A stretch of DNA of 64,000 nt from Antitrichia curtipendula (lineage: Eukaryota; Streptophyta; Bryopsida; Hypnales; Leucodontaceae): positions 7,378,001-7,442,000 of the forward strand of contig OX579637.1 in NCBI GenBank assembly GCA_951230915.1, in the 5' to 3' direction. Positions 36,235 to 49,400 of the stretch are shown one piece after another; position 1 is the first letter of the stretch; each line of letters starts with the position of its first letter. The notes beneath the pieces are model-generated. The model was not told the origin of the DNA. It saw nothing but the letters and a program-made list of their open reading frames with translations, and ran no database searches. The translations under genes and the position numbers were made by a program.

Positions 36235-37098
36235 GAATGGCTCCGAACATTACGGGGCTATTTGATTACGAGCTCATCCCGTGTTTTACGGCGGTAAAAT
36301 AGGGACCCCGTTCACACCGACTCCTTCAGTGCATAACGAAACTTATCATCAGTCGACAGCGATTACTAACAACCATCTCCGTGCAACACAAGAGCATCGA
36401 CCTACTAAATTGAACAAGTGATGCCCACGATCGAAAGCGTACATCTTTGTCTTCATGACAATAACTAATGGACTGGAAATCCTACGAATTAACTACTGAG
36501 TCGACGAAGACGTACTTAGAACCCAAGCGCCTTAGATTGCACTGAACCTTTGAGTAAGCAAAAACCCTGCGCGCACAACACTTGAATGATTGTCAATAAC
36601 AAAGCTGAAACAAGTGCCCACGAACAAGGATAGCTTGCGCTCGGAGGTGCAGTGTCAAGCGAATGAGAAAGAGAATACCCTAAACCGGACATGGGCAACA
36701 TCCAACAACTTCTTGGCGGAAATGGGAGGGCGGGAAGCAGAGTACATAATTTTTGAAATCACACACGTCATGCATGAAGTCGTGGGCATGTACTTGGACT
36801 TAGATGCATGCACTAGTATTTGCGGACTACAACAAACGGACAGTTGGTGGCATTAATGTAATCCGCTGAATTTAGGTGGCTGCGTGTTTTGTAGATTCGT
36901 TCTCTATAAAATAAAGTCATACGAACACGACACGGCGTAAAGGCAGGGGGGTCATTTATTTAATTCTTATTTAGACTTGTTTCAGCAGCATCAAATGTGG
37001 GAAATGTCTTCCAGAGGGCCAAAGTCAACAGATTCTCTCGCTCGTCACCTCCCTGAACTCTGGAGTTTTAAACTTTTCATAAATTGAGTTTTTGGCAG
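36235..37098. other. No recognisable gene
   Basis: A frame of 88 codons at 36590-36856 (plus) has no motif. CTATAAAATA near 36903 could be a TATA box, but no gene follows it. Terminal repeats of the neighbouring element were sought here and not recognised. Confidence 0.45.
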
Positions 37099-37131
37099 GT
37101 TTAGGGTTTAGGATTTAGGGTTTAGGGTTCA
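37099..37131 (+). repeat. Degenerate plant telomere-like repeat (TTTAGGG)
   Basis: Four to five units reading TTTAGGG, TTTAGGA and TTTAGGG run in tandem. The tract is too short and imperfect for a chromosome end; it is an interstitial telomere-like tract. Confidence 0.7.
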
Positions 37132-37199
37132 GGATTTGGACCTTTTTAGACATCCTTAATGAATTTCTTTCAGTTACTGGATCCTTTCTAATTACCTGG

Positions 37200-38155
37200 G
37201 GGGAAATTGCAGAAGTTACAAATTGAGCAAAGACTTTTCTTTTCATGAAATTTTTCAAATCATCCTTGTTTCTGGGAAGGCTTCAACTGAAAAATAATAT
37301 TACTCAAGCAATTTTCTTCTAGACTCTCAAGCCCTAAAAAAACATGAAATTCATAAGCAAAACTTTAAGAGAAAAGAATTTCATAAATTGCAAATAAAAC
37401 AAAGGCTTTGAATTCATGAAATTGTGTTTGATTATTCTCATGTTGCCTTGGAAAAGCCTTGCGCAAACAAGAAAATTAGGATCATGTACTTCAAAGCCTA
37501 CAATCAAGTGTAAACCCATGAAGTTCACATGTCAAAGTAGAAGAAATAAATTGTAGAAATTGCGAATGGGGTGAAGACTCTTACTTCATTAAATTTTTAA
37601 TTTCCGAATGGGGCAAAGCCTCTTGCTTCATTAAATTTTTAATTAATCATGCTCACATTATGAATGTTGTGAGCAAACTAGAAACAAAGAGAATGATTAT
37701 GTATTTTAGGCCCTACAATTGTCAACCCGAGAAACTCACACATGAATGTATGAGAGAAAAAAATGTAGAAGATGCAAATAAGGCAAAGACATTTTAATCA
37801 TGAAAAATTAAATATTCATGTTCATGTTACTTTGGAAATGGCATAAACATACCCTAAAGTACAGGATAAGGTTGGTTCTGTTTATTTTTCTCTTTTGCAC
37901 CTAAAATACCCAAAAATGCGCATGACCCTAAACATTTCATAAACTCAAACTCCTAACCCCATTTGCAAGTTAAACAATTATTTCTTCCATGGTTTCATGT
38001 CAAAAACCAATGAATTTGGACTTGGGATCAATGAAGTACAGGATAGGGTTGGTTTTGTTTATTTTTCTCTTTTGCACCTAAAATATCCAAAAATGTGCAT
38101 GACGCTAAACATTTCAAAAACTCAAACTCCTAACCCCATTTGCAGGGCACACAAT
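37200..38155 (+). repeat. Decayed tandem repeat, period about 172-177 bp, bordering array 2
   Basis: The pattern CAAAGAC...TTCATGAAATT recurs at 37228, 37400, 37572 and 37784, and a second landmark (ATCATG...TTGGAAA-like) at 37258, 37432, 37644 and 37811. Steps are 172, 172 and 212, the last explained by a 42-base internal duplication (37572 and 37614). The last part is a well-kept 177-bp duplication: ACAGGATA at 37861 and 38038, with long identical stretches including TTATTTTTCTCTTTTGCACC. Repeated TGTAGAA-TTGC-AAT pieces recall the TAGAAGTTGTAAATA box of the satellites, so this may be an older relative. Confidence 0.6.
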
Positions 38156-38718
38156 TTTTTATTCAAAAAAATGTAAAAGTTGTAAATAATTCCCACATGT
38201 AGAATCCATGTAAGGATTCCATTCTTGCCGCAATATACTAATTTTATTACGTGCATAAAATATTAAAAGGATCCGCCATGCCCTGTAGTTTGGGGATCCA
38301 AATTCAAATGTCATGGAATTTCTCGCCCAATTGACTAGTTCAAAAGAATGTACAAGTTGTAAATAATCCCCACATGTAGAATCCCTGTGGGGATTCCATT
38401 CTTGCTGCAATATGCTAATTTTAATACGTGCATGAAAAATTAAAAGGATTCGCCATGCCCTGGAGTTTGGGGATCCAAATTCAAATGTCATGGAATTTGT
38501 TGGCCAATTGACTAGTTCAAAAAAATGTACAAGTTGTAAATAATCCCCACATGTAGAATCCATGTGGGGGTTCCATTCTTGCCGCAATATGTTAATTTTA
38601 ATACGTGCATGAAATATTAAAAGGATCCGCCATGCCCTGTAGTTTGGGGATCCAAATTCAAATGTCATGGAATTAGTTGGCCAATTGACTAGTTCCAAAA
38701 ATTGTACAAGTTGTAAAT

Positions 38719-38749
38719 AATCCCCACATGTAGAATCCATGTGGGGATT
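38719..38749. repeat. Example of the array 2 monomer dyad
   Basis: AATCCCCACATG (38719-38730) and CATGTGGGGATT (38738-38749) are perfect 12-bp inverted repeats around the 7-base centre TAGAATC. Many monomers keep it; a second class has CCTACA paired with TGTAGG. Confidence 0.8.
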
Positions 38750-38869
38750 CCATTCTTGCCGCAATATGCTAATTTTAATACGTGCATAAAATATTAAAAG
38801 GATCCGCCATGCCCTGTAGTTTGGGGATCCAAATTGAAATATCATGGAATTTCTTGGCCAATTGACTAG

Positions 38870-39600
38870 ATCGAAACAATGTACAAGTTGCAAATAATCC
38901 CCACATGTAGAATCCATGAGGGGAATCCATTCTTGCCGCAATATGCTAATTTTATTACGTGCATGAAGTATTAAAAGGATCCGCCATGCCCTGTAGTTTG
39001 GGGATCGAAATTCAAATGTCATGGAATTTCTTGACCAATTAACTAGCTCCAAAAAATGTACAAGTTGTAAATAATCCCCATATGTAGAATCCATGTGCGG
39101 ATTCCATTCATGCCGCATTCTGCTAATTTTAGTACGTGCATAAAATATTAAAAGGATCCGCCATGCCCTGTAGTTTGGGGATCCAAATTGAAATGTCATG
39201 GAATTTCTTGGCCAATTGACTAGTTCCAAAAAATGTACAAGTTGTAAATAATCCCCACATGTAGGATACCTGTGGGGATTCCATTCTTGCCGCAATATGC
39301 TAATTTTAATACGTGCATGAAATATTAAAAGGATCCGCCATGCCCTGGAGTTTGGGGATCCAAATTCAAATGTCATGGAATTTCTTGGCCAATTGACTAG
39401 TTCAAAACAATGTACAAGTTGTAAATAATCCCCACATGTAGAATCCCTGTGAGGATTCCATTCTTGCCGCAATATGCTAATTTTAATACGTGCATAAAAT
39501 ATTAAAAGGATCCGCCATGCCCTGTAGTTTGGGAATCCAGATTGAAATGTCATGGAATTTCTCGCCCAATTGACTAGTTCAAAAGAATGTACAAGTTGTA
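38870..39600 (+). repeat. Block repeated far away at about 55320-56050
   Basis: Private variants are shared at an offset near 16,450: CCATGAGGGGAATCC (38914 and 55363) and TGTAGGATACCTGTGG (about 39260 and 55710). So exchange within array 2 reaches at least 16 kb. Confidence 0.6.
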
Positions 39601-39709
39601 AATAATCCCCACATGTAGAATCCCTGTGGGCATTCCCTTTTTGCCGCAATATACTAATTTTATTACGTGCATGAAATATTAAAAGGATCCGCCATGCCCT
39701 GTAGTTTGG

Positions 39710-40440
39710 GGATCCAGATTGAAATGTCATGGAATTTCTCGCCCAATTGACTAGTTCAAAAGAATGTACAAGTTGTAAATAATCCCCACATGTAGAATCC
39801 ATGTGGGGATTCCATTCTTGCCGCAATATGCTAATTTTAGTACGTGCATGAAATATTAAAAGGATCCGCCATGCCCTGTACTTTGGGGATCCAAATTCAA
39901 ATGTCATGGAATTTCTCGCCCAGTTGACTAGTTCCAAAAAATGTACAAGTTGTAAATATTCCCCACATGTAGAATCCATGTGGGCATTCCCTTCTTGCCC
40001 CAATATACTAATTTTAATACGTGCATGAAATAATAAAAGGATCCGCCATGCCCTGGAGTTTGGGGATCCAATTTCAAATGTCATGGAATTTCTTGGCCAA
40101 TTGACTAGTTCCAAACAATGTACAAGTTGTAAATAATCCCTACATAAAGAATCCCTGTGGGCATTCCCTTCTTGCCGCAATATACTAATTTTATTACGTG
40201 CATGAAATATTAAAAGGATCCGCCATGCCCTGGAGTTTTCGGATCCAAATTCAAATGTCATTGAATTTCTCGCCCAATTGACAAGTTCCAAAGAATGTAA
40301 AAGTTGTAAATATTCCCCACATGTAGAATCCCTGTGGGGATTCTATTCATGCCTCAATATGCTAATTTTAATACGTGCATAAAACATCAAAAGTGTCCGC
40401 CATGCCCTGTACTTTGCGGATCCAAATTCAAATGTCATGG
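39710..40440 (+). repeat. Array 2 block repeated at 43071-43800
   Basis: About 730 bases match at an offset of 3,361 (19 monomers less 2 bases), including shared rare variants such as CCTACATAAAGAATCC, and ATTCTATTCATGCC just after the block. Confidence 0.65.
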
Positions 40441-43070
40441 AATTTCTTGGCCAATTAACTAGTTCCAAAAAATGTACAAGTTGTTAATAATCCCCACATA
40501 TAGAATCCCTGTGGGGATTCCATTCTTGCTGCAATATGCTAATTTTAATACGTGCATGAAAAATTAAAAGGATTCGCCAGGCCCTGGAGTTTAGGGATCC
40601 AAATTCAATGTCATGGAGTTTGTTGGCCAATTGACTAGTTCAAAAAAATGTACAAGTTGTAAATAATCCCTACATGTAGAATCCTTGTGGGGATTCCATT
40701 CTTGCCGCAATCTGCTAATTTTAGTACGTGCATGAAATATTAAAAGGATCCGCCATGCCCTGTAGTTTGGGGATCCAAATTGAAATGTCATGGAATTTCT
40801 TGGCCAATTGACTAGTTCCAAAAAATGTCCAAGTTGTAAATAATCCCTACATGTAGAATCCCTGTGGGCATTCCCTTTTTGCCGCAATATACTAATTTTA
40901 TTACGTGCATGAAATATTAAAAGGATCCGCCATGCCCTGGAGTTTGGGGATCCAAATTGAAATGTCATGGAATTTCTCGCCCAATTGACTAGTTCAAAAG
41001 AATGTACAAGTTGTAAATAATCCCCACATGTAGAATCCCTGTGGGGATTCCATTCTTGCTGCAATATGCTAATTTTAATACGTGCATGAAAAATTAAAAG
41101 GATTCGCCATGCCCTGGAGTTTGGGGATCGAAATTCAAATGTCATGGAATTTGTTGGCCAATTGACTAGTTCAAAAAAATGTACAAGTTGTAAATAATCC
41201 CCACATGTAGAATCCATGTGGGGGTTCCATTCTTGCCGCAATATGTTAATTTTAATACGTGCATGAAATATTAAAAGGATCCGCCATGCCCTGGAGTTTG
41301 GGGATCCAAATTCAAATGTCATGGAAATTGTCGGCGAATTGACTAGTTCAAAACAATGTACAAGTTGTAAATAATCCCCACATGTAGAATCCCTGTGAGG
41401 ATTCCATTCTTGCCGCAATATGCTAATTTTAATACGCGCATAAAATATTAAAAGGATCTGCCATGCCCTGTGGTTTTCGGATCCAAATTCAAATGTCATG
41501 GAACTTCTTGGCCAATTGACTAGTTCCAAAAATTGTACAAGTTGTAAATAATCCCCACATGTAGAATCCATGTGGGGATTCCATTCTTGCCGCAATATGC
41601 TAATTTTAATACGTGCATAAAATATTAAAAGGATCCGCTATGCCCTGTAGTTTGGGGATCCAAATTGAAATGTCATGGAATTTCTTGGCCAATTGACTAG
41701 TTCCAAAAAATGTACAAGTTGTAAATAATCCCTACATGTAGAATCCCTGTAGGCATTCCCTTCTTGCCGCAATATACTAATTTTATTACGTGCATGAAAT
41801 ATTAAAAGGATCCTACATGCCCTGTAGTTAAGGGATCCAAATTCAAATGTTATGGAATATGTTGGCCAATTGACTAGTTCAAAGAATGTACAAGTTGTAA
41901 ATAATCCCTACATGTAGAATCCTTGTGGGGATTCCATTCTTGCCGCAATATGCTAATTTTATTACGTGCATGAAATATTAAAAGGATCCGCCATGCCCTG
42001 TGGTGTGGGGATCCAAATTCAAATGTCATGGAAATTCTTGGCCAATTGACTAGTTCCAAAAAATGTACAAGTTGTAAATTATCCCCACATGTAGAATCCA
42101 TGTGGGGATTCTATTCTTGCCGCAATCTGCTCATTTTAGTACGTGCATGAAATATTAAAAGGATCCGCCATGCCCTGTTGTTTGGGGATCCAAGTTCAAA
42201 TGTCATGGAATTTCTTGCCCAATTGACTAGTTCCAAAAAATGTACAAGTTGTAAATAATCCCCACATGTAGAATCCATGTGGGGATTCCATTCTTGCCGC
42301 AATCTGCTAATTTTAGTACGTGCATGAAATATTAAAAGGAGCCGCCATGCCCTGTAGTTTAGGGATCCAAATTGAAATGTCATGGAATTTCTCGCCCAAT
42401 TGACTAGTTCAAAAGAATGTACAAGTTGTAAATAATCCCCACATGTAGAATCCCTGTGGGGATTCCCTTTTTGCCGCAATATACTAATTTTATTACGTGC
42501 ATGAAATATTAAAAGGATCCGCCATGCCCTGTAGTTTGGGGATCCAAATTGAAATGTCATGGAATTTCTCGCCCAATTGACTAGTTCAAAAGAATGTACA
42601 AGTTGTAAATAATCCCCACATGTAGAATCCATGTGGGGATTCCATTCTTGCCGCAATTTGCTAATTTTATTACGTGCATAAAATATTAAAAGGATCCGCC
42701 ATGCCCTGTAGTTTGGGGATCCAAATTCAAATGTCATGGAATTTGTTGCCCAATTGACTAGATCAAAACAATGTACAAGTTGTAAATAATCCCCACATGT
42801 AGAATCCATGTGGGGATTCCATTCTTGCCGCAATATGCTAATTTTAATACGTGCATGAAGTATTAAAAAAATCCGCCATGCCCTGTAGTTTGGGGATCGA
42901 AATTCAAATGTCATGGAATTCCTTGGCCAATTAACTAGTTCCAAAAAATGTACAAGTTGTAAATAATCCCCACATGTAGAATCCATGTGGGGATTCCATT
43001 CTTGCCGCAATTTGCTAATTTTATTACGTGCATAAAATATTAAAAGGATCCGCCATGCCCTGTAGTTTGG

Positions 43071-43800
43071 GAATCCAGATTGAAATGTCATGGAATTTCT
43101 CGCCCAATTGACTAGTTCAAAAGAATGTACAAGTTGTAAATAATCCCCACATGTAGAATCCATGTGGGGATTCCATTCTTGCCGCAATATGCTAATTTTA
43201 GTACGTGCATGAAATATTAAAAGGATCCGCCATGCCCTGTACTTTGGGGATCCAAATTCAAATGTCATGGAATTTCTCGCCCAGTTGACTAGTTCCAAAA
43301 AATGTACAAGTTGTAAATATTCCCCACATGTAGAATCCATGTGGGCATTCCCTTCTTGCCCCAATATACTAATTTTAATACGTGCATGAAATAATAAAAG
43401 GATCCGCCATGCCCTGGAGTTTGGGGATCCAATTTCAAATGTCATGGAATTTCTTGGCCAATTGACTAGTTCCAAACAATGTACAAGTTGTAAATAATCC
43501 CTACATAAAGAATCCCTGTGGGCATTCCCTTCTTGCCGCAATATACTAATTTTATTACGTGCATGAAATATTAAAAGGATCCGCCATGCCCTGGAGTTTT
43601 CGGATCCAAATTCAAATGTCATTGAATTTCTCGCCCAATTGACAAGTTCCAAAGAATGTACAAGTTGTAAATATTCCCCACATGTAGAATCCCTGTGGGG
43701 ATTCTATTCATGCCTCAATATGCTAATTTTAATACGTGCATAAAATATCAAAAGTGTCCGCCATGCCCTGTACTTTGGGGATCCAAATTCAAATGTCATG
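43071..43800 (+). repeat. Second copy of the 39710-40440 block
   Basis: It carries the same rare variants as 39710-40440; beyond both ends the two regions diverge to ordinary monomer-level similarity. Confidence 0.65.
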
Positions 43801-46479
43801 GAATTTCTTGGCCAATTGACTAGTTCCAAAAAATGTACAAGTTGTAAATAATCCCCACATGTAGAATCCCTGTGGGGATTCCATTCTTGCCGCAATATGC
43901 TAATTTTAATACGCGCATAAAATATTAAAAGGATCTGCCATGCCCTGTGGTTTTGGGATCCAAATTCAAATGTCATGGAACTTCTTGGCCAATTGACTAG
44001 TTCCAAAAATTGTACAAGTTGTAAATAATCCCCACATGTAGAATCCATGTGGGGATTCCATTCTTGCCGCAATATGCTAATTTTAATACGTGCATAAAAT
44101 ATTAAATGGATCCGCTATGCCCTGTAGTTTGGGGATCCAAATTGAAATGTCATGGAATTTCTTGGCCAATTGACTAGTTCCAAAAAATGTACAAGTTGTA
44201 AATAATCCCTACATGTAGAATCCCTGTAGGCATTCCCTTCTTGCCGCAATATACTAATTTTATTACGTGCATGAAATATTAAAAGGATCCGCCATGCCCT
44301 GTAGTTTGGGGATCCAAATTCAAAGGTCATGGAATTTCTCGCCCAATTGACTAGTTCAAAAGAATGTACAAGTTGTAAATAATCCCCACATGTAGAATCC
44401 ATGTGGGCATTCCCTTCTTGCCACAATATACTAATTTTATTACGTGCATAAAATATTAAAAGGATCCGCCATGCCCTGTAGTTTGGGAATCCAGATTGAA
44501 ATGTCATTGAATTTCTCGCCCAATTCACTAGTTCAAAAGAATGTACAAGTTGTAAATAATCCCCACATGTAGAATCCATGTGGGGATTCCATTCTTGCCG
44601 CAATATGCTAATTTTATTACGTGCATGAAATATTAAAAGGATCCGCCATGCCCTGTAATTTGGGGATCCAAATTCAAATGTCATGGAATTTGTTGCCCAA
44701 TTGACTAGTTCAAAACAATGTACAAGTTGCAAATAATCCCCACATGTAGAATCCTTGTGGGGATTCCATTCTTGCCGCAATATGCTAATTTTAATACGTG
44801 CATGAAATAATAAAAGGATCCGCCATGCCCTGGAGTTTAGGGATCCAAATTTAAATGTCATTGAATTTCTCGCACAATTGACAAGTTCCAAAGAATGTAC
44901 AAGTTGTAAATATTCCCCACATGTAGAATCCCTGTGGGCATTCCCTTCTTGCCGCAATATACTAATTTTACTACGTGCATAAAATATTAAAAGGATCCGC
45001 CATGCCCTGTAGTTTGGGGATCCAAATTCAAATGTCATGGAATTTCTCGCCCAATTGACTAGTTCAAAAGAATGTACAAGTTGTAAATAATCCCCACATG
45101 TAGAATCCATGTGGGGATTCCATTCTTGCCGCAATATGCTAATTTTATTACGTGCATAAAATATTAAAAGGATCCGCCATGCCCTGTAATTTGGGGATCC
45201 AAATTCAAATGTCATGGAATTTCTTGGCCAATTGACTAGTTCCAAACAATGTACAAGTTGTAAATATTCCCCACATGTAGAATCCCTGTGGGCATTCCCT
45301 TCTTGCCGCAATATACTAATTTTATTACGTGCATGAAATATTAAAAGGATCCGCCATGCCCTGGAGTTTTCGGATCCAAATTTAAATGTCATTGAATTTC
45401 TCGCGCAATTGACAAGTTCCAAAGAATGTACAAGTTGTAAATATTCCCCACATGTAGAATCCCTGTGGGGATTCTATTCTTGCCTCAATATGCTAATTTT
45501 AATACGTGCATAAAATATCAAAAGGGTCCGCCATGCCCTGTACTTTGGGGATCCAAATTCAAATGTCATGGAATTTCTTGGCCAATTAACTAGTTCCAAA
45601 AAATGTACAAGTTGTTAATAATCCCCACATGTAGAATCCCTGTGGGGATTCCATTCTTGCTGCAATATGCTAATTTTAATACGTGCATGAAAAATTAAAA
45701 GGATTCGCCATGCCCTGGAGTTTGGGGATCCAAATTCAATGTCATGGAGTTTGTTGGCCAATTGACTAGTTCAAAAAAATGTACAAGTTGTAAATAATCC
45801 CCACATGTAGAATCCATGTGGGGGTTCCATTCTTGCCGCAATATGTTAATTTTAATACGTGCATGAAATATTAAAAGGGTCCGCCATGCCCTGTACTTTG
45901 GGGATCCAAATTCAAATGTCATGGAATTTCTTGGCCAATTAACTAGTTCCAAACAATGTACAAGTTGTAAATAATCCCTACATGTAGAATCCCTGTGGGC
46001 ATTCCCTTCTTGCCGCAATATACTAATTTTATTACGTGCATGACATATTAAAAGGATCCGCCATGCCCTGGAGTTTTCGGATCCAAATTCAAATGTCATT
46101 GAATTTCTCGCCCAATTGACAAGTTCCAAAGAATGTAAAAGTTGTAAATATTCCCCACATGTAGAATCCCTGTGGGGATTCTATTCATGCCTCAATATGC
46201 TAATTTTAATACGTGCATAAAATATCAAAAGGGTCCGCCATGCCCTGTACTTTGGGGATCCAAATTCAAATGTCATGGAATTTCTTGGCCAATTAACTAG
46301 TTCCAAAAAATGTACAAGTTGTTAATAATCCCCACATATAGAATCCCTGTGGGGATTCCATTCTTGCTGCAATATGCTAATTTTAATACGTGCATGAAAA
46401 ATTAAAAGGATTCGCCAGGCCCTTGAGTTTAGGGATCCAAATTCAATGTCATGGAGTTTGTTGGCCAATTGACTAGTTC

Positions 46480-49400
46480 AAAAAAATGTACAAGTTGTAA
46501 ATAATCCCTACATGTAGAATCCTTGTGGGGATTCCATTCTTGCCGCAATCTGCTAATTTTAGTACGCCATGAAATATTAAAAGGATCCGCCATGCCCTGT
46601 AGTTTGGGGATCCAAACTGAAATGTCATGGAATTTCTTGGCCAATTGACTAGTTCCAAAAAATGTACAAGTTGTAAATAATCCCTACATGTAGAATCCCT
46701 GTGGGCATTCCCTTTTTGCCGCAATATACTAATTTTATTACGTGCATGAAATATTAAAAGGATCCGCCATGCCCTGTAGTTTGGGGATCCAAATTGAAAT
46801 GTCATGGAATTTCTCGCCCAATTGACTAGTTCAAAAGAATGTACAAGTTGTAAATAATCCCCACATGTAGAATCCCTGTGGGCATTCCCTTTTTGCCGCA
46901 ATATACTAATTTTATTACGTACATGAAATATTAAAAGGATCCGCCATGCCCTGTAGTTTGGGGATCCAAATTGAAATGTCATGGAATTTCTCGCCCAATT
47001 GACTAGTTCAAAAGAATGTACAAGTTGTAAATATTCCCCACATGTAGAATCCATGTGGGGATTCCATTCTTGCCGCAATATGCTAATTTTATTACGTGCA
47101 TAAAATATTAAAAGGATCCGCCATGCCCTGTAATTTGGGGATCGAAATTCAAATGTCATGGAATTTGTTGCCCAATTGACTAGATCAAAACAATGTACAA
47201 GTTGCAAATAATCCCCACATGTAGAATCCATGTGGGGACTCCATTCTTGCCGCAATATGCTAATTTTAATACGTGCATGAAGTATTAAAAAAATCCGCCA
47301 TGCCCTGCAGTTTGGGGATCGAAATTCAAATGTCATGGAATTTCTTGGCCAATTAACTAGATCCAAAAAATGTACAAGTTGTAAATAATCCCCACATGTA
47401 GAATCCATGTGGGGATTCCATTCTTGCCGCATTCTACTAATTTTATTACGTGCATAAAATATTAAAAGGATCCGCCATGCCCTGTAGTTTGGGGATCCAA
47501 ATTCGAAAGTCATGGAATTTCTCGCCCAATTGACTAGTTCAAAAGAATGTACAAGTATTAAATAATCCCCACATGTAGAATCCATGTGGGAATCCATTCT
47601 TGCCGCATTCTGCTAATTTTAGTACGTGCATAAAATATTAAAAGGATCCGCCATGCCCTGTAGTTTGGGGATCCAAATTCAAAGGTCATGGAATTTCTCG
47701 CCCAATTGACTAGTTCAAAAGAATGTACAAGTTGTAAATATTCCCCACATGTAGAATCCATGTGGGCATTCCCTTCTTGCCACAATATACTAATTTTATT
47801 ACGTGCATAAAATATTAAAAGGATCCGCCATGCCCTGTAGTTTGGGAATCCAGATTGAAATGTCATGGAATTTCTCGCCCAATTGACTAGTTCAAAAGAA
47901 TGTACAAGTTGTAAATAATCCCCACATGTAGAATCCATGTGGGGATTCCATTCTTGCCGCAATATGCTAATTTTATTACGTGCATAAAATATTAAAAGGA
48001 TCCGCCATGCCCTGTAATTTGGGGATCCAAATTCAAATGTCATGGAATTTGTTGCCCAATTGACTAGATCAAAACAATGTACAAGTTGCAAATAATCCCC
48101 ACATGTAGAATCCATGTGGGGATTCCATTCTTGCCGCAATATGCTAATTTTATTACGTGCATGAAGTATTAAAAGGATCCGCCATGCCCTGTAGTTTGGG
48201 GATCGAAATTCAAATGTCATGGAATTTCTGGACCAATTAACTGGTTCCAAAAAATGTACAAGTTGTAAATAATCCCCACATGTAGAATCCATGTGGGGAT
48301 TCCATTCTTGCCGCAATATGCTAATTTTACTACGTGCATAAAATATTAAAAGGATCCGCCATGCCCTGTAATTTGGGGATCCAAATTCAAATGTCATGGA
48401 ATTTCTTGGCCAATTGACTAGTTCCAAACAATGTACAAGTTGTAAATGTTCCCCACATGTAGAATCCCTGTGGGCATTCCCTTCTTGCCGCAATATACTA
48501 ATTTTATTACGTGCATGAAATATTAAAAGGATCCGCCATGCCCTGGAGTTTTCGGATCCAAATTTAAATGTCATTGAATTTCTCGCACAATTGACAAGTT
48601 CCAAAGAATGTACAAGTTGTAAATATTCCCCACATGTAGAATCCCTGTGGGGATTCTATTCTTGCCTCAATATGCTAATTTTAATACGTGCATAAAATAT
48701 CAAAAGGGTCCGCCATGCCCTGTACTTTGGGGATCCAAATTCAAATGTCATGGAATTTCTTGGCCAATTAACTAGTTCCAAAAAATGTACAAGTTGTTAA
48801 TAATCCCCACATGTAGAATCCCTGTGGGGATTCCATTCTTGCTGCAATATGCTAATTTTAATACGTGCATGAAAAATTAAAAGGATTCGCCATGCCCTGG
48901 AGTTTGGGGATCCAAATTCAATGTCATGGAGTTTGTTGGCCAATTGACTAGTTCAAAAAAATGTACAAGTTGTAAATAATCCCCACATGTAGAATCCATG
49001 TGGGGGTTCCATTCTTGCCGCAATATGTTAATTTTAATACGTGCATGAAATATTAAAAGGGTCCGCCATGCCCTGTACTTTAGGGATCCAAATTCAAATG
49101 TCATGGAATTTCTTGGCCAATTAACTAGTTCCAAAAAATGTACAAGTTGTTAATAATCCCCACATGTAGAATCCCTGTGGGGATTCCATTCTTGCCGCAA
49201 TATGTTAATTTTAATACGTGCATGAAATATTAAAAGGATCCGCCATGCCCTGGAGTTTGGGGATTCAGATTGAAATGTCATGGAATTTCTCGCCCAATCG
49301 ACTAGTTCAAAAGAATGTACAAGTTGTAAATAATCCCTACATGTAGAATCCTTGTGGGGATTCCATTCTTGCCGCAATCTGCTAATTTTAGTACGCCATG

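Noticed and set aside
36590..36856. 88-codon gene downstream of no clear promoter
   Set aside because: No motif and no matching neighbour; the length is within chance expectation.
37099..37131. Chromosome end
   Set aside because: Only about 33 bases of imperfect repeat are present, with sequence continuing on both sides.
27306..38155. Island explained as one insertion into a single satellite array
   Set aside because: The flanking monomers belong to different families and do not join in phase, and no duplication flanks the island.
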